Source of the DNA: Planctomyces sp. SH-PL62
GTDB lineage: Bacteria > Planctomycetota > Planctomycetia > Planctomycetales > Planctomycetaceae
Direction of reading: 5' to 3'
NCBI GenBank assembly: GCA_945893045.1
Contig: CAMDEA010000006.1
Span: 39,034-103,033 of the forward strand
DNA length: 64,000 bases
The translations under genes were made by a program, and so were the position numbers. Below are positions 34,712-42,749 of this stretch, piece after piece (within the stretch, counting starts at the first letter, position 1; every line of letters begins with the position of its first letter). Under the pieces are notes generated by a model, which worked only from the letters and a program-made list of their open reading frames with translations, was not told where the DNA came from and ran no database searches.

Positions 34712-35917
34712 ATGAAATTCGCTTTGATCATTCCCGACGGCGTCGCCGACGAACCACAGCCGTCGCTCGGCGGGAAGACCCCGTTGCAGGCGGCTCACAT
34801 CCCGAACATGGACGAGATCGCTCGGCGCGGCGTCGTTGGCCGAGCCAACAACGTCCCAGAGGCCCTCCCCTCCGGCAGTGACGTTGGGACCATGAGCCTC
34901 TTCGGTTACGACCCGCTCCTCTATCACACCGGCCGAGCGCCGCTCGAAGCCGCCGCGCAAGGCATCTCGCTCGGCCCCGACGATTGGGCGATCCGCTGCA
35001 ACTTCGTGACCGTCGCCGACAATCGCATGAAAAGCTTCACCGCCGGTCAACTTCCGAAAGAGATCGGCTTGCAACTCATCGAAGCCTTGCAGCGCTCCGC
35101 TTGCGGCGACGCGCATTGGAAATACTTCGCCGGCGTCAGCTACCGCAACCTGCTGATTTATCGTGGCCGGGGCGAGCCGTCGCCATTCGCCGCCGATACG
35201 AACACAACTCCCCCGCACGACATCACCGATCAAGTCATCGACCCATATTTGCCCAGCGGCACCGGCTCGGAATTGCTGCGTGAGTTAATGACCAAGAGCC
35301 ATGATGTGCTGGCAAGCGTCGAATCGAATCGACTTCGTGGCGAGAACGCCGCCACGCAAACTTGGCTGTGGGGCCAAGGCAAAGCTCCCGCGCTCAAGCC
35401 GTTCATGGAACGCTTTGGCGTGCGCGGAGCCGTCATCACGGCGGTCGATCTCTTGCGCGGCATCGGCCGGCTGCTCGGCTGGCAAGTCATCGAAGTTCCT
35501 GGAGCGACCGGCTATCTCGACACCGACTACGCCGCGAAAGGCCGCTACGCCGTCGCCGCGTTGCAGCGTCCCGACATCGACTTCATCATCGTTCACATCG
35601 AAGCCACCGACGAAGCCTCGCACGAAGGCCACGTCGACGCGAAGGTCGCCGCCCTCGAACGTATCGACGCCGACATCGTCGCTCCGATCCACGACTATCT
35701 GCATTCACAAGGCGACTACCGCATCCTCATCAGTCCCGACCACCCGACATTCCTCCGCACGAAAACCCACAGCCACGGCTTCGTCCCGTTCGCCATCTGC
35801 GGCACGGGCGTCGCCTCGGCTGGGATGCCGATCTACGACGAAGCCGTCGCAGCCGAGTCGCGTTTGTGTTTCGACAAAGGCTGCGACCTGATGCCGTACT
35901 TCATGAGGCACGGCTGA
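34712..35917 (+). CDS. apgM: Cofactor-independent phosphoglycerate mutase, archaeal type
   Basis: 401 residues, alkaline-phosphatase superfamily. Conserved blocks: FALIIPDGVADEP (metal Asp), PSGSDVGTMSLFGYDP (catalytic Ser), YHTGRAPLEAAAQGI, FIIVHIEATDEASHEGHVDA, LISPDHPTFLRTKTHSHGFV and FAICGTGV (metal His/Asp). It interconverts 3- and 2-phosphoglycerate in glycolysis. The ATG at 34712 starts the conserved fold. The 40 residues encoded upstream derive from the palindrome. Length is normal for ApgM. It may share a transcript with the dehydrogenase that follows. Confidence 0.9.
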   Translation: MKFALIIPDGVADEPQPSLGGKTPLQAAHIPNMDEIARRGVVGRANNVPEALPSGSDVGTMSLFGYDPLLYHTGRAPLEAAAQGISLGPDDWAIRCNFVTVADNRMKSFTAGQLPKEIGLQLIEALQRSACGDAHWKYFAGVSYRNLLIYRGRGEPSPFAADTNTTPPHDITDQVIDPYLPSGTGSELLRELMTKSHDVLASVESNRLRGENAATQTWLWGQGKAPALKPFMERFGVRGAVITAVDLLRGIGRLLGWQVIEVPGATGYLDTDYAAKGRYAVAALQRPDIDFIIVHIEATDEASHEGHVDAKVAALERIDADIVAPIHDYLHSQGDYRILISPDHPTFLRTKTHSHGFVPFAICGTGVASAGMPIYDEAVAAESRLCFDKGCDLMPYFMRHG

Positions 35918-35937
35918 CACTGATCAGTGACAGCATG

Positions 35938-35978
35938 CGAATCTCAAATCTGAAATTTCAAATCTCAAATTAGAAATC
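35938..35978. repeat. AT-rich iterated spacer
   Basis: Near-repeats of TCAAATCTGAAATTTCAAAT fill the 69-base gap between apgM and the dehydrogenase gene. They are strongly AT-rich against the surrounding DNA and resemble the insert in the PSCyt gene at 18843-18877. Confidence 0.65.
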
Positions 35979-35986
35979 AGTCCGCC

Positions 35987-37012
35987 ATGAAAGCCATCCA
36001 ACTCGAAAAGCCCGGACAGTTTCGTCACATCGAAATCCCAGAACCGAACCGGCCAGGTTCCGGCGAAGCACTGATTCGCGTGCATCGCGTCGGCATCTGC
36101 GGGACCGACATCAGTGGCTATCTCGGCAAGATGCCGTTCTACAGCTACCCGCGCATTCCGGGACATGAACTCGGCATCGAAGTGGTTGAGGTTGGCTCCG
36201 GCGTCAGCAACGTGAAGGCCGGTGATCGCTGCTCGGTCGAGCCGTATATGAATTGCGGCGAGTGCTACGCCTGCCGGCGCGGCAACAGCAATTGCTGTGA
36301 GAAGCTGCAAGTGCTCGGCGTCCACATCGACGGCGGGCTGCGTCCACAGTTCGTATTGCCCGCTCGCAAGCTGCACCCTTCGAGCAAGCTGACGCTGGAA
36401 CAACTCGCGCTGGTCGAGACACTCGGCATCGGCTGCCACGCGGTCGATCGAGCGAACCCGCAACCGAGCGAGCATGTGCTCGTCATCGGAGCCGGACCGA
36501 TTGGCCTGTCAGTGATTGAGTTCGCCAAGCTGACCGGCGCGACGATCACGGTGCTCGACATGAACCAAGGCCGACTCGACTTCTGCCAGAAGACGATGGG
36601 AGTCGCCCACACGATCCGCTTCACCGGCGATGGCAGCGAGATGAAAGCATTGCAAGAAATCACAAACGGCGCGCTGGCTGCTCACGTCTTCGACGCGACC
36701 GGCAGTCCGAAGTCGATGTGCAACGCATTCAACTACGTTGGCCACACCGGCAAGATCGTCTTCGTGGGGATCGTCACCGACGAGATCAGCTTCCCCGATC
36801 CGCTGTTCCATCGCCGTGAAATGACGATCCTCGCGTCGCGCAATTCTCTGCCGAAAGACTTTGGCCGCATCATCAACCTGATCGAAACCGGCCGCATCGA
36901 CACCCGCCCGTGGATCACGCACCGCACACCGTTCGAGGGACTGATCGAAGTCTTCCCGTCGTACACGAAGCTCGAAACCGGCGTCATCAAAGCGATCGTC
37001 GAAGTCGCCTGA
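35987..37012 (+). CDS. Zinc-dependent medium-chain alcohol dehydrogenase (sugar/polyol or threonine dehydrogenase-like)
   Basis: 341 residues. Catalytic zinc: Cys in VGICGTDISG, His-Glu in IPGHELGIEV. Structural zinc: four cysteines in MNCGECYACRRGNSNCCE. NAD-binding Rossmann motif: VLVIGAGPIGLSVIE. Resembles L-galactonate/L-gulonate 5-dehydrogenase and sorbitol/threonine dehydrogenases, so it probably oxidises a secondary hydroxyl on a sugar acid or polyol. It is cytoplasmic. The substrate is not fixed by sequence. The stop TGA is followed by the F7 hairpin shared with the convergent POT transporter. Confidence 0.83.
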   Translation: MKAIQLEKPGQFRHIEIPEPNRPGSGEALIRVHRVGICGTDISGYLGKMPFYSYPRIPGHELGIEVVEVGSGVSNVKAGDRCSVEPYMNCGECYACRRGNSNCCEKLQVLGVHIDGGLRPQFVLPARKLHPSSKLTLEQLALVETLGIGCHAVDRANPQPSEHVLVIGAGPIGLSVIEFAKLTGATITVLDMNQGRLDFCQKTMGVAHTIRFTGDGSEMKALQEITNGALAAHVFDATGSPKSMCNAFNYVGHTGKIVFVGIVTDEISFPDPLFHRREMTILASRNSLPKDFGRIINLIETGRIDTRPWITHRTPFEGLIEVFPSYTKLETGVIKAIVEVA

Positions 37013-37020
37013 CGGCCGAG

Positions 37021-37073
37021 TAGACCGGACGCCTACGTCCGGTCGTTTTGTTCGGACGTAGGCGTCCGAACTA
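37021..37073. terminator. F7 inverted repeat, probable bidirectional terminator
   Basis: 15-bp arms, 37027-37041 and 37053-37067 (GGACGCCTACGTCCG), loop GTCGTTTTGTT. Each arm is itself palindromic (GGACG-CCTA-CGTCC). TAG triplets flank both outer edges (37021-37023, and 37071-37073 on the minus strand). The element lies between convergent genes. The second copy is at 62294-62342, also convergent. Confidence 0.8.
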
Positions 37074-37077
37074 CTTC

Positions 37078-39183
37078 TTAATGCCCGCCACCCGCGCGAT
37101 CGGCTCCGTGCATCCAGCGGACGAGCAGCGGCGAAAGTGCCAGCAGGATCACGCCAGAGATCATCGCGGCAATCGCGATGTGGCCGAAGACATCACCGTA
37201 AACATGGACGGTGTCGATCGGAGCCGGAATGACCGACTCGCCCCCTTCCTTGCCGTGCCCGACGCCCGTCAGAGTCGCGATCTGTCCGGCAAGGAAACTC
37301 GAAAACGCCGTCGCCAGGAACCACGCTCCCATGACCGTGCTGACCATCCGCGGCGGCGAGAGCTTCGTCACCATCGACAGGCCGACCGGTGACAGACACA
37401 ACTCGCCGGTGGTGTGCAGCAGATAGCCCAACAGCAACCAGCTCACCGCTACGAAGCCGTGAGCCGAACAGTTCTTCGCGCCGAACCAGACCACTCCGAA
37501 GCCCAAGCCGAGTTGCAGTAGACCAAACGCAAACTTGATCGCCGTGTTCGGCTCCAACCCGCGAGCCCCCAAGAAGCCCCAGGCCATTGTGAAGAACAAG
37601 CCAAAGCTGAGGATGTAAATCGGGTTCGCCGCTTGAAACATGCTGGCTTTGATCTCGGTGCCGTAGACCTTCATGCCGACCATCTCGGCGGTGACATCAA
37701 CACTCTTGAGCATCGCCACGACCGGCTTGCCGGTGGCGACAGCCGGAATTCCTGGATTGCTCTTGTCGGCCGACGCTTGCTGGGCGGCTTCGTCCTGTGC
37801 CTGCTTCGTCGCGGCTTCGACGGTGGTGAGAGTCCATTCTTTGCCGTCGATTTTACGGCCGCAGAACGCTTGCGTGATCGGCACATCGGTCAGCGGTTGT
37901 CCGACATCCGCCTGCGTAAGCACTCGACCGTTCACGATGCGGTCCACGTTGCGATCCGCGAAGTTGTTCAGAGAGCTGCCCGCTTGCTCGAAGAACGCCC
38001 AGAACAACATTGAGAAGAACATCAGGATCAGCACGACGAACAGCCGCTCGCGTTCGACCTTCTCCGCTTGAAACGCGTCCGCCGCCAGCTTCAGCAACGC
38101 GCCGCCGCCGAAAACTCCCAGCAGCAAGCCGGCGACTTCATTGTTCTGCACCAAGATCGCAACGACTGGCACGATCGCCGCCGTTCCGAGATACACGGCA
38201 TGTACCGCTTTCAGCCACGGCAGCAACAGCGCGAAACCTCCGACCAACATCAAGATCACCGCGAATTCGGACTGCGGCACGACGACGTGTTGCAGCAGCA
38301 GAATGCCGCCGATGATCGCCAGATAGTATGGTATCGGCTGCGTGCGAATCGGCTCGAACGCCGGCATTCCCATGCGGCTGGCGTCCTTCGGAGCACCCAG
38401 TCCCTCCGGCAACCCGCCACTGGCGAGCGCGGCGATCGAGATGAATGCTCCGACCAGCAGAGCGATCCCAACCGGAGCATTCACCGCCAAATTCAGCAGG
38501 TCGCTCCGACCCAGCCAGACCATTCCGGCCACGGTCGTGATGGCGGTCAGTCCGATGAGAATTCGTGAGAGCGTCCGCGACACGGAAAACGTAATCAGTC
38601 CGGCCAACATGCCGATCGTCGCCAGTCCAAAACCGTAGTGCCAACCGAACGTCTCGCCGACGTAGCCGCAAATCAGCGGCGACATCGCGGCCCCCAAGTT
38701 GATCCCCATATAGAAAATCGTAAAGCCGCCGTCCCGTTTCGGACTGCCTGCGGGATACATGCTGCCGACCATCGTGGAGATATTCGGCTTGAAGAACCCA
38801 TTACCGCAGATCAGCAATGCCAGCGCCGCGTAAAACGCCGTCGAGCGTTCCACGGTCATCAACAGATGCCCGGCCGCCATCAACATGCCGCCGAGAATGA
38901 CGGCTCGCCTCTGCCCCAACAGCCGGTCGGCCAGCATCCCGCCGATGAAGGGCGTTGCGTAAACCAGCGCCGTGTACGCTCCATAAACGCCATAGGCTAG
39001 TTTGTCGCCGAAACCCAGGAAGCCCTTCGTCATGTAGAAGACGAGCAACGCTCGCATCCCGTAGTACGAGAACCGCTCCCACATCTCGACGAAGAACAGC
39101 ACGAACAATCCGCGGGGATGTCCTAGAAAGGTCGATGCCGGGTCGAGGGCGGTCGAGGCGGACGGACTCCGTTCGTCGGACAT
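37078..39183 (-). CDS. POT-family proton-dependent oligopeptide transporter (MFS)
   Basis: 701 residues, larger than most POT proteins (about 450-500). Family motifs are present: FFVEMWERFSYYGMRALLVF in helix 1, GNGFFKPNISTMVGSMYP, and FTIFYMGINLGAAMSPLICG. About 12-14 membrane helices are expected. The extra length is a roughly 110-residue soluble insert (about residues 460-575: NFADRNVDRIVNGRVLTQAD onward, Ala/Gln-rich) between late helices. It imports di- and tripeptides with protons. The ATG at 39183 follows a conserved cytoplasmic N-terminus. The large insert is seen in other planctomycete POT proteins as far as I recall. Confidence 0.85.
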   Translation of the reverse strand: MSDERSPSASTALDPASTFLGHPRGLFVLFFVEMWERFSYYGMRALLVFYMTKGFLGFGDKLAYGVYGAYTALVYATPFIGGMLADRLLGQRRAVILGGMLMAAGHLLMTVERSTAFYAALALLICGNGFFKPNISTMVGSMYPAGSPKRDGGFTIFYMGINLGAAMSPLICGYVGETFGWHYGFGLATIGMLAGLITFSVSRTLSRILIGLTAITTVAGMVWLGRSDLLNLAVNAPVGIALLVGAFISIAALASGGLPEGLGAPKDASRMGMPAFEPIRTQPIPYYLAIIGGILLLQHVVVPQSEFAVILMLVGGFALLLPWLKAVHAVYLGTAAIVPVVAILVQNNEVAGLLLGVFGGGALLKLAADAFQAEKVERERLFVVLILMFFSMLFWAFFEQAGSSLNNFADRNVDRIVNGRVLTQADVGQPLTDVPITQAFCGRKIDGKEWTLTTVEAATKQAQDEAAQQASADKSNPGIPAVATGKPVVAMLKSVDVTAEMVGMKVYGTEIKASMFQAANPIYILSFGLFFTMAWGFLGARGLEPNTAIKFAFGLLQLGLGFGVVWFGAKNCSAHGFVAVSWLLLGYLLHTTGELCLSPVGLSMVTKLSPPRMVSTVMGAWFLATAFSSFLAGQIATLTGVGHGKEGGESVIPAPIDTVHVYGDVFGHIAIAAMISGVILLALSPLLVRWMHGADRAGGGH

Positions 39184-39535
39184 AATTCCCTTTCGCGGTG
39201 AGGGGATTGGATGGACGGGCGGGAGCATGATGCTCCCCTGACTCGAATTCAAGCGGGCTGGCGGACGAGCAATTCTGTTGCGGCGCGACGGCAACGATGA
39301 CTCCAGAAAGCAACATTCGTCCGATTGTGCGGTGTTGCAAAACAACACAGACGCAAAATTGCGGGCTCACACATCTTCGCCAAGTGAGCCATTTGTCGCG
39401 GGAATACTTGGGTTTGCGCCCGTCTTGAAAATCTTTTCGCAAGTGGCGCAATCGTTGCCATTGTCTGTCTCGCCGTTTTGCGAACTATGTTTGACCGGCC
39501 GCCTTCCCAGACGAAACTCCAAAGAGATCACTCCC
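39184..39535. other. Divergent promoter region, POT / STAS gene
   Basis: This 352-base gap has no palindromic element, unlike most gaps here. It contains a candidate sigma-54 promoter at 39444-39458 facing the STAS-like gene. No other gene seen. Confidence 0.5.
39444..39458 (+). promoter_or_regulatory. Candidate sigma-54 promoter
   Basis: TGGCGCAATCGTTGC has GG and GC spaced by exactly ten bases, as the -24/-12 consensus TGGCAC-N5-TTGC requires, with one mismatch in the -24 box. It lies 78 bases before the ATG at 39536. One short match can occur by chance. Confidence 0.35.
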
Positions 39536-40045
39536 ATGGCCAAGCGTAATCGACTGCACTTCCACGACTGGAACGGTGCCAAGGTCATCGACCTCGGCAC
39601 GATGGAAATCTGGGACGGAGCCGACTTGGCTCTGCTCCGCGAAACCCTGACGCTCCTGGTCGACCGCCAACGGCATCACTCGATCGGCGTCAACATGGCG
39701 TTCGTGAAGTACATCCCCAGTGGATTCTTTGGCCTCCTGTTCGACTGGCGCGAGAAGGGGGTCCGAGTCCAGCTCTTCAATCCACAACCGCACGTCCAGC
39801 GGATGCTCTGGTTCCAGCAATTCATGGAGCCAATCACCAAAGGTTGTTTCCTGCTGCTCTCTGAGCCGAAGCAGCCGTATCAGGCTGGCAAGACTCCGCC
39901 ATGGGCAACCACTCAACCGATCGAAGAAAAAGACGAAGTCGAGATCAGCCCATTCGCTCTGGCGAATGACGAAGAAGAAGACGAAACGGAATTGGAATTC
40001 GCGTTTGTGGGAGACGACGACTCAGAAGCGTCGGTGGATGACTGA
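39536..40045 (+). CDS. STAS-like protein with acidic tail
   Basis: 169 residues. Residues 1-115 have an alternating beta-alpha pattern like a STAS/anti-sigma-antagonist domain: GAKVIDLGTMEIWDGADLAL, VNMAFVKYIPSGFFGLLFDW and EKGVRVQLFNPQPHVQRMLW. The Ser in IPSGFFG is at the place where STAS proteins carry the phosphorylated Ser. The last 40 residues are very acidic (NDEEEDETELEF). It may be the antagonist of a GHKL kinase such as the one at 33684. Alternatively it is a planctomycete-specific STAS paralogue. There is no signal peptide. Followed by a clear hairpin. Confidence 0.68.
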   Translation: MAKRNRLHFHDWNGAKVIDLGTMEIWDGADLALLRETLTLLVDRQRHHSIGVNMAFVKYIPSGFFGLLFDWREKGVRVQLFNPQPHVQRMLWFQQFMEPITKGCFLLLSEPKQPYQAGKTPPWATTQPIEEKDEVEISPFALANDEEEDETELEFAFVGDDDSEASVDD

Positions 40046-40074
40046 CCGTACTTGCTTCTGACTTTGCTTACGCC

Positions 40075-40110
40075 GCGAACCCTCGAAGCTGATCCCTTCG
40101 AGGGTTTCGC
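40075..40110 (+). terminator. Hairpin after the STAS-like gene
   Basis: Arms GCGAACCCTCGAAG (40075-40088) and CTTCGAGGGTTTCGC (40096-40110) pair nearly fully with a 7-base loop, 30 bases after the stop. No strong T run follows. Confidence 0.65.
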
Positions 40111-40131
40111 ATTTCGTCACACCCGCGCAAG

Positions 40132-40160
40132 AAAAAACCCGGTCAATTGACCGGGTTTTA
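40132..40160 (-). terminator. Intrinsic terminator of rplU
   Basis: Palindrome AAAACCCGGTCAATTGACCG, continuing to GGTTTT, followed on the minus strand by a run of six T. It is 20 bases past the rplU stop and the best classical Rho-independent terminator in the window. It may also work on the plus strand. Confidence 0.85.
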
Positions 40161-40179
40161 GCATTTGGAGCGAGTGAAA

Positions 40180-40539
40180 CTACGCGCTGGCGGCTGGAGC
40201 CGATTCCACAATCTGCAAGCCAGGCACATTGATCCCGGTGATCTTCACCTGGGTGTAGCCTTGGCGGTGGCCGGTGTGCCTTCGGTAGTTCTTGCGGCGG
40301 CGCATCTTTTGGATTTCGAGCTTCGGACCCTTCACGAGCGGTTCGACGATCTCAGCCGTGACGCTCGCGCCCGCAATGGACGGGGCACCGATGACACTCG
40401 AACCGCCGCCGTTGGCGAGCAGAACCTTGTCGAAAGTGATCGAGTCACCCGTCTTCGCGGTGTCTCGGAAGTCGATCAACAGAGTGTCACCGTTGGAGAC
40501 TCGATACTGGTGGCTGCCGTTTTCAAAGTACGCGAACAT
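40180..40539 (-). CDS. rplU: 50S ribosomal protein L21
   Basis: 119 residues, close to the usual 103-110. Start MFAYFENGSHQYRVSNGDTL and the C-terminal KMRRRKNYRRHTGHRQGYTQ motif are diagnostic of bL21, which binds 23S rRNA domain I. A small extension (GINVPGLQIVESAPAASA) follows. It lies 85 bases downstream of the RNase E/G gene, an arrangement common in bacteria. rpmA (L27), often next, is absent on this side, because the gene is followed by a terminator and a convergent gene. Confidence 0.95.
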   Translation of the reverse strand: MFAYFENGSHQYRVSNGDTLLIDFRDTAKTGDSITFDKVLLANGGGSSVIGAPSIAGASVTAEIVEPLVKGPKLEIQKMRRRKNYRRHTGHRQGYTQVKITGINVPGLQIVESAPAASA

Positions 40540-40624
40540 GGCTGCGAAAATCCTTTGATCTCTTGTCGAATCGTAAATTTGAGTTCTGCCGAGTCTGGAA
40601 AAGGGTCGGGACTATAGCGGTGGC

Positions 40625-42193
40625 CTATCGTGATTTCGAGTCAATCCCGACCGGAATCCGGGTGGCGTTCCCCTGGTCATCCTGGGTTTGGCAGTCCAGG
40701 TGGTTGGGACTGACGTCGGTTCGGGCCGTGATGTTGATGGCGAGGCTGGCCGTGTCCTCCAACTGGTTGATCTCCCGGCGGCGGCGGTTGTTGAGGTAGT
40801 GGCCGACTCGCTCGTGGACCTCGACGACGATCTTGCGGACGCCGTCTCGCTGGGCCACCGTCATCAGCAGGCGCATGACCTCGATAGCGACGCTTTCGGC
40901 AGTCTTGACGAGTCCGACGGCAGCGCAGCATGGGCAATTCTCGAACACGCTGCGGCGAAGTGACGGCCGGATGCGTTGCCGAGTCATCTCGATCAGACCA
41001 AACGGGCTGATGCGGAGAGCTTTCGTCCGGGCGCGGTCTCGTTTGAGCAGATCTCGGAAATGATTTTCGACACCTCGACGATGCCGATCGTCGCGCATGT
41101 CGATGAAGTCGTTGACGATCACGCCGCCCAGATCGCGAAGCCGGATCTGCCGGCAGATTTCCTCGGCAGCGCGGAGGTTCATCTGGTAGGCGGTTTCCTC
41201 GGCGTTGTCGTCAAAGCGGAAGTTGCCGCTGTTGACGTCGATCGCAACCAAAGCCTCGGTCTGATCGATCACGATGGACCCTCCGCCCTTCAGCGGCACA
41301 TGGCGTTCGTGAATGCGAGCGATGTCGTCCTCGATGTGGTAGTGGTGGAAGATGGCATCCTTGCCGTCGTATTGTTTGACGCGGTTGGCGTGTTCGGGCG
41401 AGATCACGTTCATGAATTCTTGAGCGCGTTCAAACATCTGCGGTTGGTCGATCCAGACCGTTTCGATGTCGTCGCGATAGATGTCGCGCATCGTGCGGAT
41501 CATCAGGTCGCTGTCTTCGTAGATGCTGACGGGCGAGTGATATTTCTGGACTCGGCGAACCAGCACCTTCCACAAGCGGACCAGATAATCGAGGTCGCGT
41601 TGCAAGTCCGCCGCGTCGCGCTCCAGGCCCGCCGTGCGGATGATGAAGCCCAAGCCGGGCGGCGGTTGCAGCGTATTGAGGATTTTCCTCATGCGGCGGC
41701 GGCTGTCGTCGTCTTCGATCTTGCGGCTGACACCGACTCGCGCCAGACCGGGCATCAGCACGAGGTAACGGCCGGGGATGCTGATGTACGTCGAAAGCGT
41801 GGGGCCTTTCGTGCCGATCCCTTCCTTGATGACTTGCACCAGCACTTCGCTGCCGCGCTTAAAGATGTTCTGGATGGGCGGTTTGTTGCGGACGCTGCGT
41901 TCGTTGAAGACTCGGCGGCCGCGGCCCTCTTCTTCTCGCTCGGGGACGAGGTGTTTGTAGTACTGGTATTCGACGTCGCTGACGTGCAGGAAGCCGTTGC
42001 GGCCGACGCCGAAGTCGACGAAGGCGGCCTGAATACTCGGCTCAATGTTGACGACCCGGCCTTTGTAGATGTTGCCGGCGAAGCTCTCGATGCTGTTGCG
42101 TTCGACGTACAGCTCTTCGAGCGTTCCGTCCTCAATGATCGCGATGCGGCTTTCTTCCGGCTGCATCACATTGACGAGCATTTCCTTCTTCAT
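40625..42193 (-). CDS. rng: Ribonuclease E/G family endoribonuclease
   Basis: 522 residues, RNase G-sized with no long RNase E scaffold. The S1 domain (about 35-125) is AGNIYKGRVVNIEPSIQAAF, and the sensor region follows. Catalytic metal site: ALVAIDVNSGNFRFDD (Asp) and GGVIVNDFIDMRDD (Asp). The Zn-link lies near NCPCCAAVG. It cleaves single-stranded RNA with a preference for 5'-monophosphate ends and processes rRNA and mRNA. The start MKKEMLVNVMQPEESRIA matches the family. The extra 79 codons upstream in frame are not protein-like. A leader of more than 500 bases precedes it, as often seen for autoregulated rne genes. rplU follows. Confidence 0.93.
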   Translation of the reverse strand: MKKEMLVNVMQPEESRIAIIEDGTLEELYVERNSIESFAGNIYKGRVVNIEPSIQAAFVDFGVGRNGFLHVSDVEYQYYKHLVPEREEEGRGRRVFNERSVRNKPPIQNIFKRGSEVLVQVIKEGIGTKGPTLSTYISIPGRYLVLMPGLARVGVSRKIEDDDSRRRMRKILNTLQPPPGLGFIIRTAGLERDAADLQRDLDYLVRLWKVLVRRVQKYHSPVSIYEDSDLMIRTMRDIYRDDIETVWIDQPQMFERAQEFMNVISPEHANRVKQYDGKDAIFHHYHIEDDIARIHERHVPLKGGGSIVIDQTEALVAIDVNSGNFRFDDNAEETAYQMNLRAAEEICRQIRLRDLGGVIVNDFIDMRDDRHRRGVENHFRDLLKRDRARTKALRISPFGLIEMTRQRIRPSLRRSVFENCPCCAAVGLVKTAESVAIEVMRLLMTVAQRDGVRKIVVEVHERVGHYLNNRRRREINQLEDTASLAINITARTDVSPNHLDCQTQDDQGNATRIPVGIDSKSR

Positions 42194-42749
42194 AAAGCAC
42201 CCTTTGTGGTCTGCGGGTGCGATTGCTCGTGGCAATGATCGACGCTGTTGCTGTGCGAAGATCGGTGACCTGCTCGAAAGCCGGAGACGGACGCGAGCGT
42301 TCGTCGGAGTGTCGGCTGTCTCGTCGGGAATCGGCTGCGCGAACGGCGTTCGAAAACGTCCAGTTCGCGGCGAGCGTGGTTCGGCGATTTGGGTCGGACG
42401 TTCGATGGTTCCACGAACGCGGCGGTCCAATGAGCAGGGTCGGCGATGTTGAGCACGGCGAAGGATCTTCGAGAATCGAAGACCGGGGTTCGACGAGAGA
42501 CACTGTCGCCTCGCGGGAAGTCAGAACTCCCGGAGCCGTGATTGCTGCGAACTTGTCAGTTGCAGCCAGTCTCGGCGAACCACAGACGCCTTTGGAACGA
42601 GCACGCACCCTAGTGAATCCGTACGAGCGGCGGACATCGTTGTCCGTCGTTCGTTTCTGTGAGAAAAGTTGTTCGATGGTCATTCGCGACCGGACAGCAT
42701 TGTCCGATCTACGAGAATCTTGTTCGACCGCCGCCATCCCGGTTACTGG
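42194..42749. promoter_or_regulatory. 556-base leader/intergenic region upstream of the RNase E/G gene
   Basis: No gene supported. It contains two related small hairpins: CGGACATCGTTGTCCG (42631-42646, extended by imperfect arms to 42623-42654) and CGGACAGCATTGTCCG (42691-42706). The first ~40 bases after ptsI may serve as its terminator region. The rest could be a long 5' untranslated leader of rng. Inference only. Confidence 0.45.

Noticed and set aside
40976..42238. 420-codon plus-strand open frame
   Set aside because: Antisense to the RNase E/G gene, and its composition (Asp/Val/Ala) is typical of a shadow frame.
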